A stretch of DNA of 64,000 nt from Sceloporus undulatus. Taxonomy: Eukaryota; Chordata; Lepidosauria; Squamata; Phrynosomatidae. Position numbers and translations under genes: made by a program. The stretch lies in contig NC_056528.1 of NCBI RefSeq assembly GCF_019175285.1, positions 44,892,054 through 44,956,053 on the forward strand, written 5' to 3'. Each line of letters opens with the position of its first letter. Position 1 is the first letter of the stretch. Shown here one piece after another: positions 35,801 to 43,542 of this stretch. The notes beneath the pieces were generated by a model. That model saw only the letters and a program-made list of their open reading frames with translations, was not told where the DNA came from and did no database searches.

Positions 35801-38800
35801 CCTCTGATTAGAATTTGGCATTCCCTGTGTCTGTCATTGCAACATATGTACATATGAATATGAAATAGTGTTAACCCCCTCCCCTCCCAATCTTTTGGCT
35901 TTCCAGAGACTAGAAATGGACAAGTCATTGCTTGAGAAAGATCTGGCTTTTAAAGAATCTCAAGTAAAAGAATATGAAACACTTTTGGCATCTGTGCGAG
36001 AGAATAATCGCCAACAACAGGTAAAGCTCTTTGAATGAAACAGCAACTCGTTAATTAAATATTCTCAGCTAAGAATAATCCTGGTGCACGAAGTTTTGTA
36101 TATTACTGCTAAACATTTGAGGAACCTCTGAATTAAGGAACTGTATGGGTGGGCAGATGCTGATCCTATTTGCCATACTTTTGGGGAAAGATGCCAAGGT
36201 TGTCTTTACAATATGGCAGTTGCAACAGAGCTCTGAAGGTGAGTTTGTACATTTGGCAAAACCAAGGAGTGAAACTTTCCCCAGGTTGTATTGTTTTTGT
36301 GAAGGTTGTCTGTTTGAATGGGTGATTTGTAGCCTTGGGGCTAAAATCTGATCAGTTCAGATCTGGCAAAAGAGCACCTCTAGGAGCCACTTGGGTAGTG
36401 GTGTATCAAGAGGAAGGACAGAGAAAACGAAGTTGCCCCCATGACCATTACACAACCCACAGTAGATTGCTCCAGAGGGTATATAGCTCTTGATGGAAAA
36501 AGGTTGCCCTGATCCTCAGGAAAGAACCATTACTCATGCACATAATATTTAGATTTCAATTCATTATTACAGTCTAGAGACCCAGCAGTGATCCATAAAT
36601 CAGCAAAATCAAATGGAATGCTTAGTTGTCTAAACTTGCTTGCTTTTTCATTGTGTGTTCACAGCAAGCCCTTAGAGAATATACTTTGAAATGCCGTTCC
36701 CTAGAAGAGCAGCTTCTGTCTATCCGGCACAATGACGGAGAGCGGGAGTTCCGGCTGAAGGACCTTGAGTACAACAAACGGACTTTGGAGCAAGAAATCC
36801 AGAATCTGAAACTCCAGGTAAAGGCAGGCTGGCTGTTGTTCTTACTAGTGTTGGGTTTGAAATTCTGAAAGCTGGGCTTCAAAGTCAGGGTGGAAGGAGG
36901 TTTGTGCGAAAACAGATTTAAGAGCAGGATAGTTCCAGGGTCCTACCCTATTACACAACACTCTTATCTATCCACTAGCTAGTCTGTAGTTCATCTGTTG
37001 CTGGAGTGCTCTTCTCATTGGCAGTCAACAAAGTCTACTGTATTCAATGAGGCACGTAGTAGTTTGAATGTTGGACTATGACTCTGGAAATCAGGGTTTG
37101 ATTCCCTGCTCAATCATTAAAAAAATCATTTAAAAAACTCACTGGGTGACTATGGGCAAATCACATACTCTCAACCTCAGAGGATGGCAATGTCAAACCC
37201 CCTTTGAAGAAACCTGCCAAGAAAACCCTATGATAGGTTTTGACCTGGAGGCACACAAACAAAAATGAATTGGAGGCACACAACAACAACAGCACCACTT
37301 TCCCCATTGATGCATGTGTGATAGGTTCCTTCCAAAGCAGTTTCGATATTTAAGCAGTCACATGGTGCAAGCGGACTTGATTCGGTTCCTAATAATGGTG
37401 GCACCATTTTACTTATGCTTTACAGAAATAATTTACTGAAAGGCATGCTGGTCTGATGTGATTAATGTAAGGCAACATACAGTGGTTTTAAGAATAGAGG
37501 GTTCCCATGTTGGTGAATGTGATGCTGGTTTATGGATCTTTAGAGGCATTTCTATTTCAAAAGTTGAAACTGAAAAACTGCAACCCTTTTCCACCGGCAC
37601 AGGCTTCTTCTAATCCTTTGGGTCAGACCACCACCGATGAACTCTCCAGCCGCTATGTGGAGATGATCAACCAACTCAGAGAGGATAAAGACAGAGAGAT
37701 ACGCAATCTGAGGGTATGTTGCTGTTATATGTTCTTTCAGATATACTTGGTGGGGAAGGAAGAGTCCATAGCAAATGTCTTCAGTGCATTTGCCCATCGG
37801 GGCCAAAATGGACATCACTTTGGGAAATCTATGACTGAATCTCTTTCTTATATATAATACAGTACGGTACAATGTGATAGACAATACAAAATAAGTATCA
37901 GTTAATAGTAGCAATTAGTTTGGGTTGAGCTTGATCAGTTTTTCCCCTCCTAGTCCCAGTTAAGCGATTTCCAGAGGGATTTCTCAAGGAAGCAAGGGAC
38001 TGACCTCGATCTTCAGATGAGACTGCAAGAATTGACTTTAAGGCTGGAAGAGAGAGAGGCTTGCATTAAGCAGCAAGAAGAGGTAAGTAGCATTGCTAGA
38101 TAGCCTTTTGCTCTCATCCTGTATAGCTCTTCTTATGTCCCTATGTTCAGTGGCTGTATGTATGATGAAGTCTGGATCTAGCCCTATGAAGTAAATGAGA
38201 TGTGCTATGCAATTTCGGGCATATTTATTTGGAAGTACGTTCCTTTGGCAAGTCACATACTCTAAGCCTCAGAGGAAGGCAAAGACAAACCCTCTCTGAA
38301 CAAATCTTGGCAAGAAAATTTTGCCATAGGGTTGCCATAAATCAGAAATGACTTGAAGGCACACCACAAGGTCCACTATGTTCAGTGAGGCACACTTTCT
38401 TGGACGTGTATTTAGAATTGCACCTTCATCATAGCTAATATGTATAGCATTAAGACCAACAGGATTTAAGCCCAGTTAATTTTCCCTAGGTTGGGACCCT
38501 GTTGTGAAATGGCCCTTAATGTTAAGAATTCATGTGGCTTAGGGCCACTTCACATGAGGATAGGGGTCTTGGCTTAACTTGGCTTTTGAACCTGGCTTAA
38601 CTTTAAACTCACCAGATTGGAGTACTGAATATTGTATTTAATGTGTTGATGTATCATGAAAAAGAGCCTGAAACTGCTTTCCCCTCTCTTAAATCTCCCC
38701 AGGAACTCTTCAGATTGAGGCAAGACAAACTAGCAGTCAGTCCATCCCAAGGAGTAACAAAGACAATCATCACTAAAAAGTAATGCTATTGCTTGATGTT

Positions 38801-41715
38801 TTCATTATTATTGTTGTTGTTGATATTTCATACCATTCGTGTCATGGTACTTTACAGAGGAAAGAGAATAGGTCCCTGTCCCTGAGGAACTCAAGAAAAC
38901 TGTTGAGATAAAAATAGTTTCTGGGCTGTTATTTCTTCCCTGTTCAAGTAATTGTATGCAAACTATTTTTGTTGGGAGGGGAGGGCAAGATGGCATTGGA
39001 ATGATAGATGTTTTAATGAGTTCCAATATCTTCAGGTTTCCCTTCCCTGGTTGTTTGGTCAAAACTCCACAAAGGGAATACTGTACCTTTATTGACCAGT
39101 GAAAATGTACAAAACACACAAGGCAAGCTTTCAAAGCTCCATAGGCTTTGTCGGCAGGCAAAAGATTTTTTTTAAAACATCATATAGGAAAAGAAAGTCT
39201 GAACTGATGTGAAGGCACACAACAGCAGCCAAGATCTTGGGGTTAGCAGGTTGAGGAAAGTTGATGTATGGCATGAAAGTAAGGGGAGTTTGTGCTGTAA
39301 AATTTATTTGATTGGCCTACCTTTCATCTGTATTTACAAAATACCAAGAGGGTAAGGGAGGTTGCAGTCTTAACTTTAGTACAAGGTGAAAAGCAGAAGA
39401 GGAGGGAAACAGAGGCAGTATGGGAAAACGTGGAAGGAGTCTGTGGTTGTATTGGCTCCATGGTTTTAGGCTTAGTTATAAGATGAGGGATAGAGGAAAC
39501 TGCTTTATACTAAGCCAGACCATGCAGCAATCTCTACACTGCCTGTCAATAGCACCAGGTAATGCAAGGAGTTGAACACGTATGAAAGAAAACCAGAAGA
39601 CTTTGGAACTTGTTTCCAGAGAAGTCAGCATCTAAAAATAGCCAGATAGCTAATTTACCTTTTAAATAGACGCAGGTGGGTAAAAACAAGGGTGCATTGT
39701 AGGACCAAAGGGTCTGGAGTTAATTTTTGGCTTTCTCCCTGCTGACTGAATTGTAATTTGCATCTGTTGTAGCTATTGTGTGTATTTAATTTGTATTCTG
39801 CCTAAAGAGATCAAGTAGTCACAGTGGTTCTCTTCTTTTTCTACTTTATCCTCATACCAATATTGTAAGTTAGATTAGGGTGAGATAACAAAACAGAATA
39901 AAGACAGAAATATGTCAAGTAAAGAATAGAAAGGCAGAACCATTTGTAAACCAATGAGGAAGCATTGCAGGGTAACACACTGTTCTGTCCTGCTGTAGCC
40001 AAAATTAATACAGATAACTATGTTCATATTTAGCTTACTTTAACCTTGAAATGGTTGGGCCCTATGCATGTTTTTCCTTATGAGGTGTCTACAATCCCTG
40101 TGCATTATAGTAATGGAGATTTTATCTGCACTAGGCAGACCTGGCAGAAGAGGATTCTTTCTTTCTTTCCTTCTCTTTACCCCACTGAAGCCATTTAAAG
40201 TGCAGAATTGTTAAATACCGAGAACATTCTGTGCCGCCTTTCAGCAGCAGTGCTGATCAATGCTTTTTGAATGACAGGTACAGGAATCAATATCCCATCC
40301 TTGGCCTCTTGTCTGATGACTACAAAGTTACGTCACCCGTCAAGGAATCTCAAACGATTGTTATTGAAAAAACTGGGGAAATGTGGAAGCAGGTGAGTAA
40401 TTTAGAGGGGAAGGTTGGCTCCTGAAGTTACATAAGAAAGAGGTGGCTGTTTGTCTGAGCCAGACAAAAGCTCCCCAAATACACCTTTTGAAATGCAATC
40501 CCCAATAGCCATATTGGTGATTCTGGAAGTTACAGTAAAAAACGAACCGACAAAAAGGAGTTACTCTGGTGCTATATAAAAACCTCTGTTTGTACACTTT
40601 TTAAATTGGGAGACATTGCTCTTGGATCACTAACTATTGTGATCATGAATTTACATTTTTGAATATTTATGCACTCTAATATGGATGTGCATTTTTGTGT
40701 TACACACACAGCCATTTTGGTGCTTTTATAAAAATTGCACCGTAAATTTTGGAAAGGCATAGGTACAGAGAGCAAACCACGCTGCAGTTTGTATTTACAT
40801 TTGGGGAATATTAATTCAATATGTTCTTATTGAAACGCAAATTGAACAGATTTTTTCCAGTCTTAATGAGTACAAAGCTAGAACTGTTTCATTTCAGAGC
40901 CAGGTGTTCATTCTTAGCCCTGAGATAAGCAATACAAGCAGATGGCAGAGGTAGTGAACTGTTGGGAGTTTCAGATTTATCCCACATTGAAACCTTTCTC
41001 TTACTGTCATGGCAAATGCAACCTAGGAACCTTGGTTTGCTGGCAGTGTCTGACCTTCCAGAGATGTGTGCCAGTTCAAAATACAAAACAACCCCCTTCT
41101 TCAAAACAAGGACCAGAAGTAAAATATTTGCTCATTGAGTTCTGTATACTCAATAGGTCTTTAGCCTTTTATTTTGTGACTAGCAGCTCCTGTGCTACAT
41201 GGGCAACAATATTTGAATCTGAGGGAAGTTTCAAAAGCAATATTGCCATTAGGTGCTTGCAGGCTCTACTTGAGCGAAGGCCAGCCCCAGAATATGACAA
41301 AGTTGAACCTTTGCCAGTCCCAGTGCCAGTGTAGACTCCACCTTTTTAACTATTCAAGATGGTGCAGCTTAAGAGAATTCTCAGTTCAAATGTCTTACTT
41401 CTTCCAGATCGTGGGGATAGGACACTGGAGTTTCTGTGCTTGGAGTCCTTGAAATCCAGGACCCAACACTGCTTCTTGTGTCCTGGCATAATCCTTTCTT
41501 AGCCAGAAAAACCTAATTTTTATTTTTCCAAAATACTGCATGATGATGTTAAACTGGTTTGAACACAAGTTTACAGTTCTTTGTACTTGCATAATGAATA
41601 GAAAGCTTTCAGGTTAAATACTGTCTCTTAAGCTGTCTTTCAAAAATATCACATGTAGATGCGTAACTTGTCTTATTTATCTTATTTGTCACAGGAATCC
41701 TTTACTTCCGATTAA
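5734..41715 (+). CDS. POF1B: POF1B, whole coding span (15 exons)
   Basis: POF1B is an actin-binding coiled-coil protein of epithelial junctions; human mutations are linked to premature ovarian failure. Joining 15 open segments through GT-AG sites gives about 647 codons, against 589 aa in human as I recall. Exons: 5734-6267, 24310-24390, 24956-25042, 27290-27484, 31361-31491, 32458-32485, 33208-33282, 34365-34457, 35907-36020, 36665-36817, 37603-37713, 37954-38082, 38703-38779, 40278-40392, 41695-41715. Family blocks recognised: VVYERVRTYS (residues ~125-134), GNNVIYEKTIRK, RYFGELLAEL, DIESLIPKG, KQQIRY, KEYETLLASVR, and the C-terminal QYPILGLLSDDY followed by QTIVIEKT. Residues ~380-600 are heptad-rich coiled coil. 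The N-terminus is longer and far richer in proline than in human. Phases agree at every junction: 5/6 and 13/14 are phase 2, all others phase 0. The neighbour is ZNF711, convergent. Exon calls are by eye and no transcript was available. Confidence 0.93.
6286..6536 (+). repeat. Polypyrimidine (CTT/CCTT) tract at start of POF1B intron 1
   Basis: About 250 bases of nearly pure pyrimidine on the + strand, with blocks of CTTC and CTT repeats, starting about 20 bases after the exon 1 donor. With the upstream tract it brackets the first exon. Confidence 0.88.
6568..6655. repeat. Short inverted repeat with perfect 16-bp arms
   Basis: AATCCCATGCAGAAAC at 6568-6583 is the exact reverse complement of 6640-6655. 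Probably a small MITE. Confidence 0.65.
7104..7135. repeat. (AT)n microsatellite
   Basis: About 15 uninterrupted AT units. Confidence 0.95.
7746..7788. repeat. (TTCC)n microsatellite
   Basis: About 10 perfect tetranucleotide units. Confidence 0.95.
8812..9004 (-). mobile_element. Tigger-like MITE, 5'-truncated
   Basis: Reverse orientation copy: AAATATTTT...TATAAATTCCAAAAAGCAAACC, TTTAATGGGACTTCAGCATC, ending GGGCGCACTG before TA. A TG repeat is inserted or expanded near 8953. A SINE follows directly. Confidence 0.65.
9011..9233 (-). mobile_element. tRNA-derived SINE, reverse
   Basis: Reverse complement of the CAACAA-tailed SINE: GTGTGTTGTGTGCCTTCAAG at the tail side, then the CCTTGCCTGAGGCTGA region, and GGTTTCGAATCCTGG (B box) near the head. 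Full length, inserted next to the Tigger-like MITE. Confidence 0.8.
10505..10625. mobile_element. hAT-like palindromic MITE
   Basis: Begins GGCCCTCCAGATGTTGAG and ends with CCAACATCTGGAGGC, an inverted pair around CTCCAGATGTTG. Confidence 0.6.
10690..10915. mobile_element. Fold-back MITE, copy 1
   Basis: Terminal inverted repeats over 50 bp long start with CTGTTACAGACTGCC and continue through TAAAGCTGCTTCGGGTCTCT. The inner part is a second inverted pair (ATTCCTAAGCACTGGAGTGC region). Two more copies lie at 22573-22799 and ~23153-23370. Confidence 0.8.
10942..11298 (-). mobile_element. Tigger-like MITE interrupted by an insertion
   Basis: Ends ACAGTCAGTCCTCCTCATCC and GGATAACAAGGGCCCATTG next to TA. 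The body resembles the other Tigger-like copies up to about 11127 and resumes at about 11266. In between, about 140 bp with an AACAACAACAATAACAACAA start and TTTATTGATTAGTCGG look like an inserted retroelement end. Confidence 0.65.
14165..14428. repeat. 38-bp minisatellite, ~7 copies
   Basis: The unit contains CTTCCCACTTCCAATCCATG followed by TAGACCAGGAGTGTACAT. Copies differ by a few bases each. A 110-codon repetitive ORF on the - strand (GLHGLEVGRC-like) is produced only because 38-bp units drift through all frames; it is not a gene. Confidence 0.92.
15108..15247. mobile_element. hAT MITE with perfect 8-bp TSD
   Basis: A 140-bp element starting CAGTGTTTCTCAAATTTTGG. The target duplication TTCTAGTT lies at 15100-15107 and 15248-15255. 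The inner GATTCCCAGAAATCTCAACC / ATTCTGGGAGATGAAGTCC segments form a hairpin. Confidence 0.85.
15380..15542. mobile_element. hAT MITE with perfect 8-bp TSD
   Basis: A 163-bp element starting CAGCCTTTCTTAACCTTTTT and ending AAAATTCTG. The target duplication GTTTAGAT lies at 15372-15379 and 15543-15550. Confidence 0.85.
15588..15800. mobile_element. Palindromic MITE (ACTTTAACT / AGTTAAAGTGG family)
   Basis: Fold-back element: GCTGCATCTGCACTGCAGAA and CACCACTTTAACTTCCATGG at one side, the mirror at the other, with TTCTGACAGAGAAGGCTAAA in the centre. TTA flanks both outer ends (near 15589 and 15802), which would fit a PIF/Harbinger-type target. Related copies: 18278-18489 and 56866-57292, possibly 8660-8800. 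Confidence 0.65.
15906..16095 (-). mobile_element. 5S-rRNA-derived SINE, diverged
   Basis: Reverse complement reads AAGCAGGGTCAGCCCTGGTT, GGTACTTAGATGG and AGTGCTGTAGGC, the internal promoter half of 5S rRNA, followed by a body ending in TCAAATCACC...GTGCTTT. A better copy lies at 56398-56640. Confidence 0.75.
18060..18172 (+). mobile_element. LINE 3' end (CR1/L2-like)
   Basis: A typical end GCCCACCTTGGGTCCCACTC...AAAGGCGGCATATAAATGAA followed by an (AATC)n tail. Confidence 0.6.
18278..18489. mobile_element. Palindromic MITE (ACTTTAACT family), second copy
   Basis: GCTGCATCTGCATTGTAGAA...CCGCTTTAACTACTGTGATT at the left is mirrored by TTGGCAGTTAAAGCAGCGTC...TTTCTGCATTGTGGATCTCG at the right. 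Confidence 0.65.
18743..19105. mobile_element. Palindromic MITE, internal repeats
   Basis: Ends ACAATTGGCTCTTCACATTT and TTGTGGAGGGACCACTGCA. Internally CAACTCTGCCAGAAGTTGAC and related segments occur several times in both orientations. Same family as 1121-1462 and 60399-60762. Confidence 0.7.
22005..22275 (+). mobile_element. LINE 3' end fragment (RT tail)
   Basis: Translates to KMRLLYFGHIMRRYDSLEKT and IMLGKVEGNRKRDRP, the C-terminal tail of a non-LTR reverse transcriptase. The catalytic part is absent. Confidence 0.65.
22573..22799. mobile_element. Fold-back MITE, copy 2
   Basis: Same element as 10690-10915. It is identical by eye to the copy at ~23178-23370 over about 190 bp. Confidence 0.85.
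23153..23177. other. Assembly gap (25 N)
   Basis: A run of N, placed exactly where the left terminal repeat of the MITE should be. Confidence 0.99.
23178..23370. mobile_element. Fold-back MITE, copy 3 (left end lost in gap)
   Basis: Continues from the gap at TTAGAGGTATGCTATTTAAA and ends at CAGTCTGTAACAG. Identical by eye to 22621-22799. Confidence 0.85.
24085..24260 (-). repeat. Unclassified dispersed repeat
   Basis: Contains, in reverse complement, TTGGCCAATAAAGGTA and GAAGCTTCAAAAGCTT motifs. Shared with 39075-39165, 47310-47425, 55470-55555 and 56030-56140. Class not determined. Confidence 0.55.
24310..24390 (+). CDS. POF1B: POF1B exon 2
   Basis: An 81-nt phase-0 exon between cttctag and gtagga. 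It codes for a 27-residue unit with SPSLKL, TVRRIILENPEQ. As I recall, human POF1B has two tandem units of this kind, each ending in EQ, and only one was found here. The first intron before it is about 18 kb. Confidence 0.87.
24956..25042 (+). CDS. POF1B: POF1B exon 3
   Basis: An 87-nt phase-0 exon between cttgcag and gtaaga. It codes for EPLSPLLRGG and GNNVIYEKTIRKYELLNPDQ, very close to human EPLSQFLRG...GNNVIYEKTIRK with a short deletion between the two blocks. Confidence 0.9.
25783..25824. repeat. (TCA)n microsatellite
   Basis: About 14 perfect units. Confidence 0.95.
26285..26768 (+). mobile_element. CR1-like LINE 3' end
   Basis: The classic 3'-terminal CR1 region, with translated pieces LEKRWLRSDMIALFKYLKG and SLEVFKQRLDGHL, then GGGGTTGGACTGGATGGCCC and CTTCCAACTCGATGAGTC. 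A TTG/TTA microsatellite follows at 26769-26815. Confidence 0.8.
26873..27127. mobile_element. Palindromic Tc1/mariner-type MITE (TTACGAA repeats)
   Basis: 255 bp flanked by TA. Terminal repeats CAGTGGTACC...GGTACCACTG extend to about 22 bp with few mismatches, and the TIR inner motif CGGGTTACGAA recurs several times inside. CpG-rich compared with the surroundings. A relative begins at 63802. Confidence 0.8.
27290..27484 (+). CDS. POF1B: POF1B exon 4
   Basis: A 195-nt phase-0 exon between cctgcag and gtaagc. It codes for a glutamine- and histidine-rich, poorly conserved linker (QYQYALQHTQSDQSQ ... VEHVQVVQHCQQPQ). Human POF1B has a similar Q/H-rich stretch at this place. An 80-bp repeat segment occurs in both flanking introns (26239-26315 and 27704-27786). 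Confidence 0.86.
27847..28058 (+). mobile_element. Tigger-like MITE
   Basis: Flanked by TA. CAGTAAGCCTTTTGTATCCG at the left and CGAAGGGCCAATTG at the right, with the TCAAGGTTTGCTTTTTGGAA core. Lies in POF1B intron 4. Confidence 0.75.
29270..29566 (-). mobile_element. Tigger/pogo-like element resembling a mammalian family
   Basis: Reverse orientation. GGTGACACCTTTG, TTGTTTCATGCACAAAATTA, TTTAGACTTGG, CATTTCAGATAAGGG-like end and TCAACTTGTA match, from memory, a medium-length human repeat whose end reads ACAGGTTGAGTATCCCTTAT. It has no coding capacity. Confidence 0.55.
30148..30302. mobile_element. hAT-like palindromic MITE
   Basis: GATGTTGGACTGCAATTCCC and GGAGTAAAAGTTCAGCAACA form an inverted pair with CATTAGCCAGGATGG in the loop. 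No target duplication found. Confidence 0.55.
30735..31100 (+). mobile_element. LINE 3' end (L2/CR1-like)
   Basis: Begins within TTTCCATGGATGCAGGGTCT and ends ATCACCCAGAGAACTCTGG...AGTGAAATGAATAAATGAAT, a typical 3' UTR and tail. Only about 260 bp upstream of POF1B exon 5. Confidence 0.6.
31361..31491 (+). CDS. POF1B: POF1B exon 5
   Basis: A 131-nt exon, phase 0 in and phase 2 out, between tattag and gtacgc. It codes for QLDSRYFGELLAELHHKSNE and HNFLLQHVEKLGG, the start of the conserved core (human LDPRYFGELLADLSRKNTDL). Confidence 0.9.
31765..31885. mobile_element. MITE fragment (ACTTATA / TATACGGTA type)
   Basis: Ends in GGTCGACTTATAGTCACGTATATACGGTA-like sequence (31857-31884), resembling the terminal motif of the intergenic sequence at 45470-45560. 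Confidence 0.45.
32148..32262. mobile_element. hAT-like palindromic MITE
   Basis: Contains AACAGCTCCCACAGTCC and GGGCATTGCAGTCCAAAACA around TTTGCTGGGCTGATG, just upstream of POF1B microexon 6. Confidence 0.5.
32458..32485 (+). CDS. POF1B: POF1B exon 6 (28-nt microexon)
   Basis: The exon is bounded by tttacag and gtaagt. One base completes an arginine codon split from exon 5, followed by TYEIDLLSQ. It keeps frame between the GG(R) end of exon 5 and AEDIESLIPKG of exon 7. The match to human here (SKQDFESTDES) is weak, so the call rests on splice sites and phase. Confidence 0.75.
33208..33282 (+). CDS. POF1B: POF1B exon 7
   Basis: A 75-nt phase-0 exon between atccag and gtatgt. It codes for AEDIESLIPKGVSESTKQQI and RYLLE, nearly identical to the human EDIESLIPKGLSEFTKQQIRYILQ. 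Confidence 0.92.
34170..34318 (+). mobile_element. tRNA-derived SINE, 5'-truncated
   Basis: Has CAAGTCACAGACTCTCAGCC to the tail CAGAACAACAACCACCAC. It ends about 50 bp upstream of POF1B exon 8. Confidence 0.75.
34365..34457 (+). CDS. POF1B: POF1B exon 8
   Basis: A 93-nt phase-0 exon between ttcttag and gtaggt. It codes for MRVTADKSMRLVLATFNNLR and EELVHLQDDLG, aligning without gaps to human MRGMSDKSLRLVLSTFSNIREELGHLQND. A tRNA-derived SINE with a perfect 12-bp target duplication lies about 240 bp downstream. Confidence 0.92.
34698..34929 (+). mobile_element. tRNA-derived SINE with 12-bp TSD
   Basis: Full-length copy with head CAGCCAGTATGGTGCATTGG, B box GTGTTCGATTC and tail AACAACAAC. The target duplication GTTTTACTTAGA is perfect at 34686-34697 and 34930-34941. 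Confidence 0.9.
35085..35232 (+). mobile_element. tRNA-derived SINE, 5'-truncated
   Basis: Starts at AAACCCACTGGGTGACCC and ends in ACACAACATCAGCAG. A CR1-like end fragment follows (35235-35290). Confidence 0.75.
35907..36020 (+). CDS. POF1B: POF1B exon 9
   Basis: A 114-nt phase-0 exon between tttccag and gtaaag. It codes for RLEMDKSLLEKDLAFKESQV and KEYETLLASVRENNRQQQ, coiled-coil sequence matching human SLENDKMRLEKDLSFKDTQLKEYEELLASVR. Confidence 0.92.
36665..36817 (+). CDS. POF1B: POF1B exon 10
   Basis: A 153-nt phase-0 exon between ttcacag and gtaaag. It codes for a 51-residue coiled-coil block including CRSLEEQLLSIRH, EFRLKDLEYNKRTLEQEIQN and LKLQ, parallel to human YRLKELEYCKRNLEQENQNLRMQ. 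Confidence 0.92.
37047..37292 (+). mobile_element. tRNA-derived SINE
   Basis: Full-length copy, diverged, with an extra A-rich piece near 37118-37138 and two tail-like ends (37240-37260 and 37272-37292). Confidence 0.75.
37603..37713 (+). CDS. POF1B: POF1B exon 11
   Basis: A 111-nt phase-0 exon between ggcacag and gtatgt. It codes for ASSNPLGQTTTDELSSRYVE and MINQLREDKDREIRNLR, matching human GNHYTEMVKNLRMEKDREICRLR in its second half. Confidence 0.91.
37954..38082 (+). CDS. POF1B: POF1B exon 12
   Basis: A 129-nt phase-0 exon between cctcctag and gtaagt. It codes for SQLSDFQRDFSRKQGTDLDL and a heptad-rich continuation ending in KQQEE, parallel to human SQLNQYHKDVSKREGSCSDFQFKLHEL. Confidence 0.91.
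38236..38370 (+). mobile_element. tRNA-derived SINE, 5'-truncated
   Basis: GGCAAGTCACATACTCTAAG to GACTTGAAGGCACACCACAA. Confidence 0.75.
38703..38779 (+). CDS. POF1B: POF1B exon 13
   Basis: A 77-nt exon, phase 0 in and phase 2 out, between ccccag and gtaatg. It codes for ELFRLRQDKLAVSPSQGVTK and TIITK(K), parallel to human ELSKLRQEI...TTITTKK. Confidence 0.9.
40278..40392 (+). CDS. POF1B: POF1B exon 14
   Basis: A 115-nt exon, phase 2 in and phase 0 out, between tgacag and gtgagt. It codes for YRNQYPILGLLSDDYKVTSP, then ESQTIVIEKTGEMWKQ. This is the conserved C-terminal block (human YRTQYPILGLLYDDYEY ... TQTIVIEKTEDKYTCP). If the following intron were kept, translation would end after ten more codons, giving a different short tail. 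Confidence 0.92.
41695..41715 (+). CDS. POF1B: POF1B exon 15 (terminal codons, stop)
   Basis: After a strong acceptor (pyrimidine tract and cacag) the phase-0 frame reads ESFTSD then TAA. The short tail does not resemble the human end, so this terminal exon is inferred from splice signal and frame only. A 3' UTR follows, but I could not choose a polyadenylation site. Confidence 0.6.
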   Translation, partial: ESFTSD

Positions 41716-42480
41716 AGAACTGCTTGCTTCTTTCAGGAATGAACAAGTCCCCTGGACAAGTCACAGCTGACCAAGAGGAATCCGCGTACAAATGGACATT
41801 ACATTATTTTTCTAATTGTGACCCTCACATTAGTTCTTCAGGCCTGAAACATAAGAACAGCCAAGCTTGGGAAAAAGAATTATAGACACACTTCAGTAGG
41901 CTTGCTCAACCTGTGAGAGGTTGCTAGGGTTTCCACAGGAGTTTGGGGAAAACTTTATTTTAGCTGTAAATACAATGTTTATGCAGATGTTCCTTGATAT
42001 TTGAAAATTATTTCAAGGATTCCTCCAGGGTAAACAGGTTGAGAAAGGCTGCAGCACAGGATGTAATCGTTTTAGGGGGGGTGGGATGGTGGAATGGCTA
42101 AGTCCTAACCTCGATTGTTCAAATTAATGAATTTCAGACATTCTACCTTCAGTCTTAACCAGGTCAGCGGACAAATTATGGTGTATTTTGAAAAGTATGT
42201 CCTATAGGGTGCAGAGCACTGATTGTTTTGTTCACTGCATTAGTCCAGTGTGTTATAGGAACAAAGAAGGTGACATAGAATTTACCAACTACATTGCATT
42301 GCTGCTTGCTGTAAGGAAATTGTAGTGGTAGGAAAGTTGTCCATTGTTACTGATCTTCTTATGAGAGAAAATCTGGTGCAGTAAACCATATTTATTTGCA
42401 GAGCTGGCTTTATTTTTAGGCAATGAAACAGCTACCTTGGGTATGAGATACAGAGTGGCAGCAAGGGGTAGGAAGGCCTC

Positions 42481-42555
42481 TTGACTGTATTCTTGCATGA
42501 CAGGGGTTTGGACTAGACCCCTGTGGTCTTTTCCAACTCTATGAGTCTAGGATCT
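42481..42555 (+). mobile_element. CR1-like LINE end fragment
   Basis: TTGCATGACAGGGGTTTGGA to CTTTTCCAACTCTATGAGTC, the same 3' end as at 26700-26765. Lies in or after the POF1B 3' UTR. Confidence 0.65.
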
Positions 42556-43542
42556 GTGCATTTGTGGCTTCTCATCTGCCTACTAAACTAGCTTGCCACT
42601 GTCTCATGTGGTGGAGGCTGTCCTGTCACCACGGTTGATTTAAGACTCAGTTGCCTGTCCACTTGTCATCAGCACATGGAATGAGGTTGCCATCCTGCCC
42701 TTTGCTTCAGATAGCCAGACATCTTGGTTTAGCTATAAATCTTGTCTGTTTGATAAACACATTTACCCCAAAGTCTCCCTAACAATCCCATAGGTTGGCA
42801 AACTAGACCTCCCACCCATCCCTCTGCAGTTCTGGAAACTAACATTTTAGCCAAAGTACACAGTTTCCCTCTTTTAACTATAGGAAAGGTATTTTTTTCA
42901 TGGTAGAGGTTGTGCTTGGTCAGAGTATAAATAGGTACTGCACCTGATCATTTTAAAGGCATTTTTGGAAGCGAGGTGGAAATTGTGTGACCACCCACAC
43001 AGTCTTTAATATCTTTTCCACTCTGCGATTCACATCGCAATGAGTGAGGCCATTAAAGTTCCTGCCACATTCCCTCCAACATTCCTCCAACTCACTTAAC
43101 TTGGAAAATAGAAAATAGCTGGGGGGAAATCCTGGGAAGAGGGATCTCTGGCATATGTCAACTACACAATTAAACATCACAATTTTCACCCAATGAGACT
43201 ATGGTCTGGACTGTGGTCACTGTAAACAAAATGTCATGTTCGGTGAAGAGACAGAGGTGCTGTAAAGTTAACTATGCAGCCTTGCCATAAGGTCATTAAG
43301 CAGAAAATGCGGAGCTGAAACATCACTTTTACAAACTATGATAGATGAACAAACAGAGATGGGGAGAGGTGACTGGTAGATTAACAAAAGTGTGCATTGG
43401 GTCTGTTCATTGGTGGTGGCTGTAATATTCTAAGTTAGCTTATCTCTGGACGAAATATCTTGAACTATTACTGAATTTTTATTAGTGGTGATTGTTAGAG
43501 GGTGTTCTACTATGCTTTGATGTTATCCTTTCTTGTATCATA

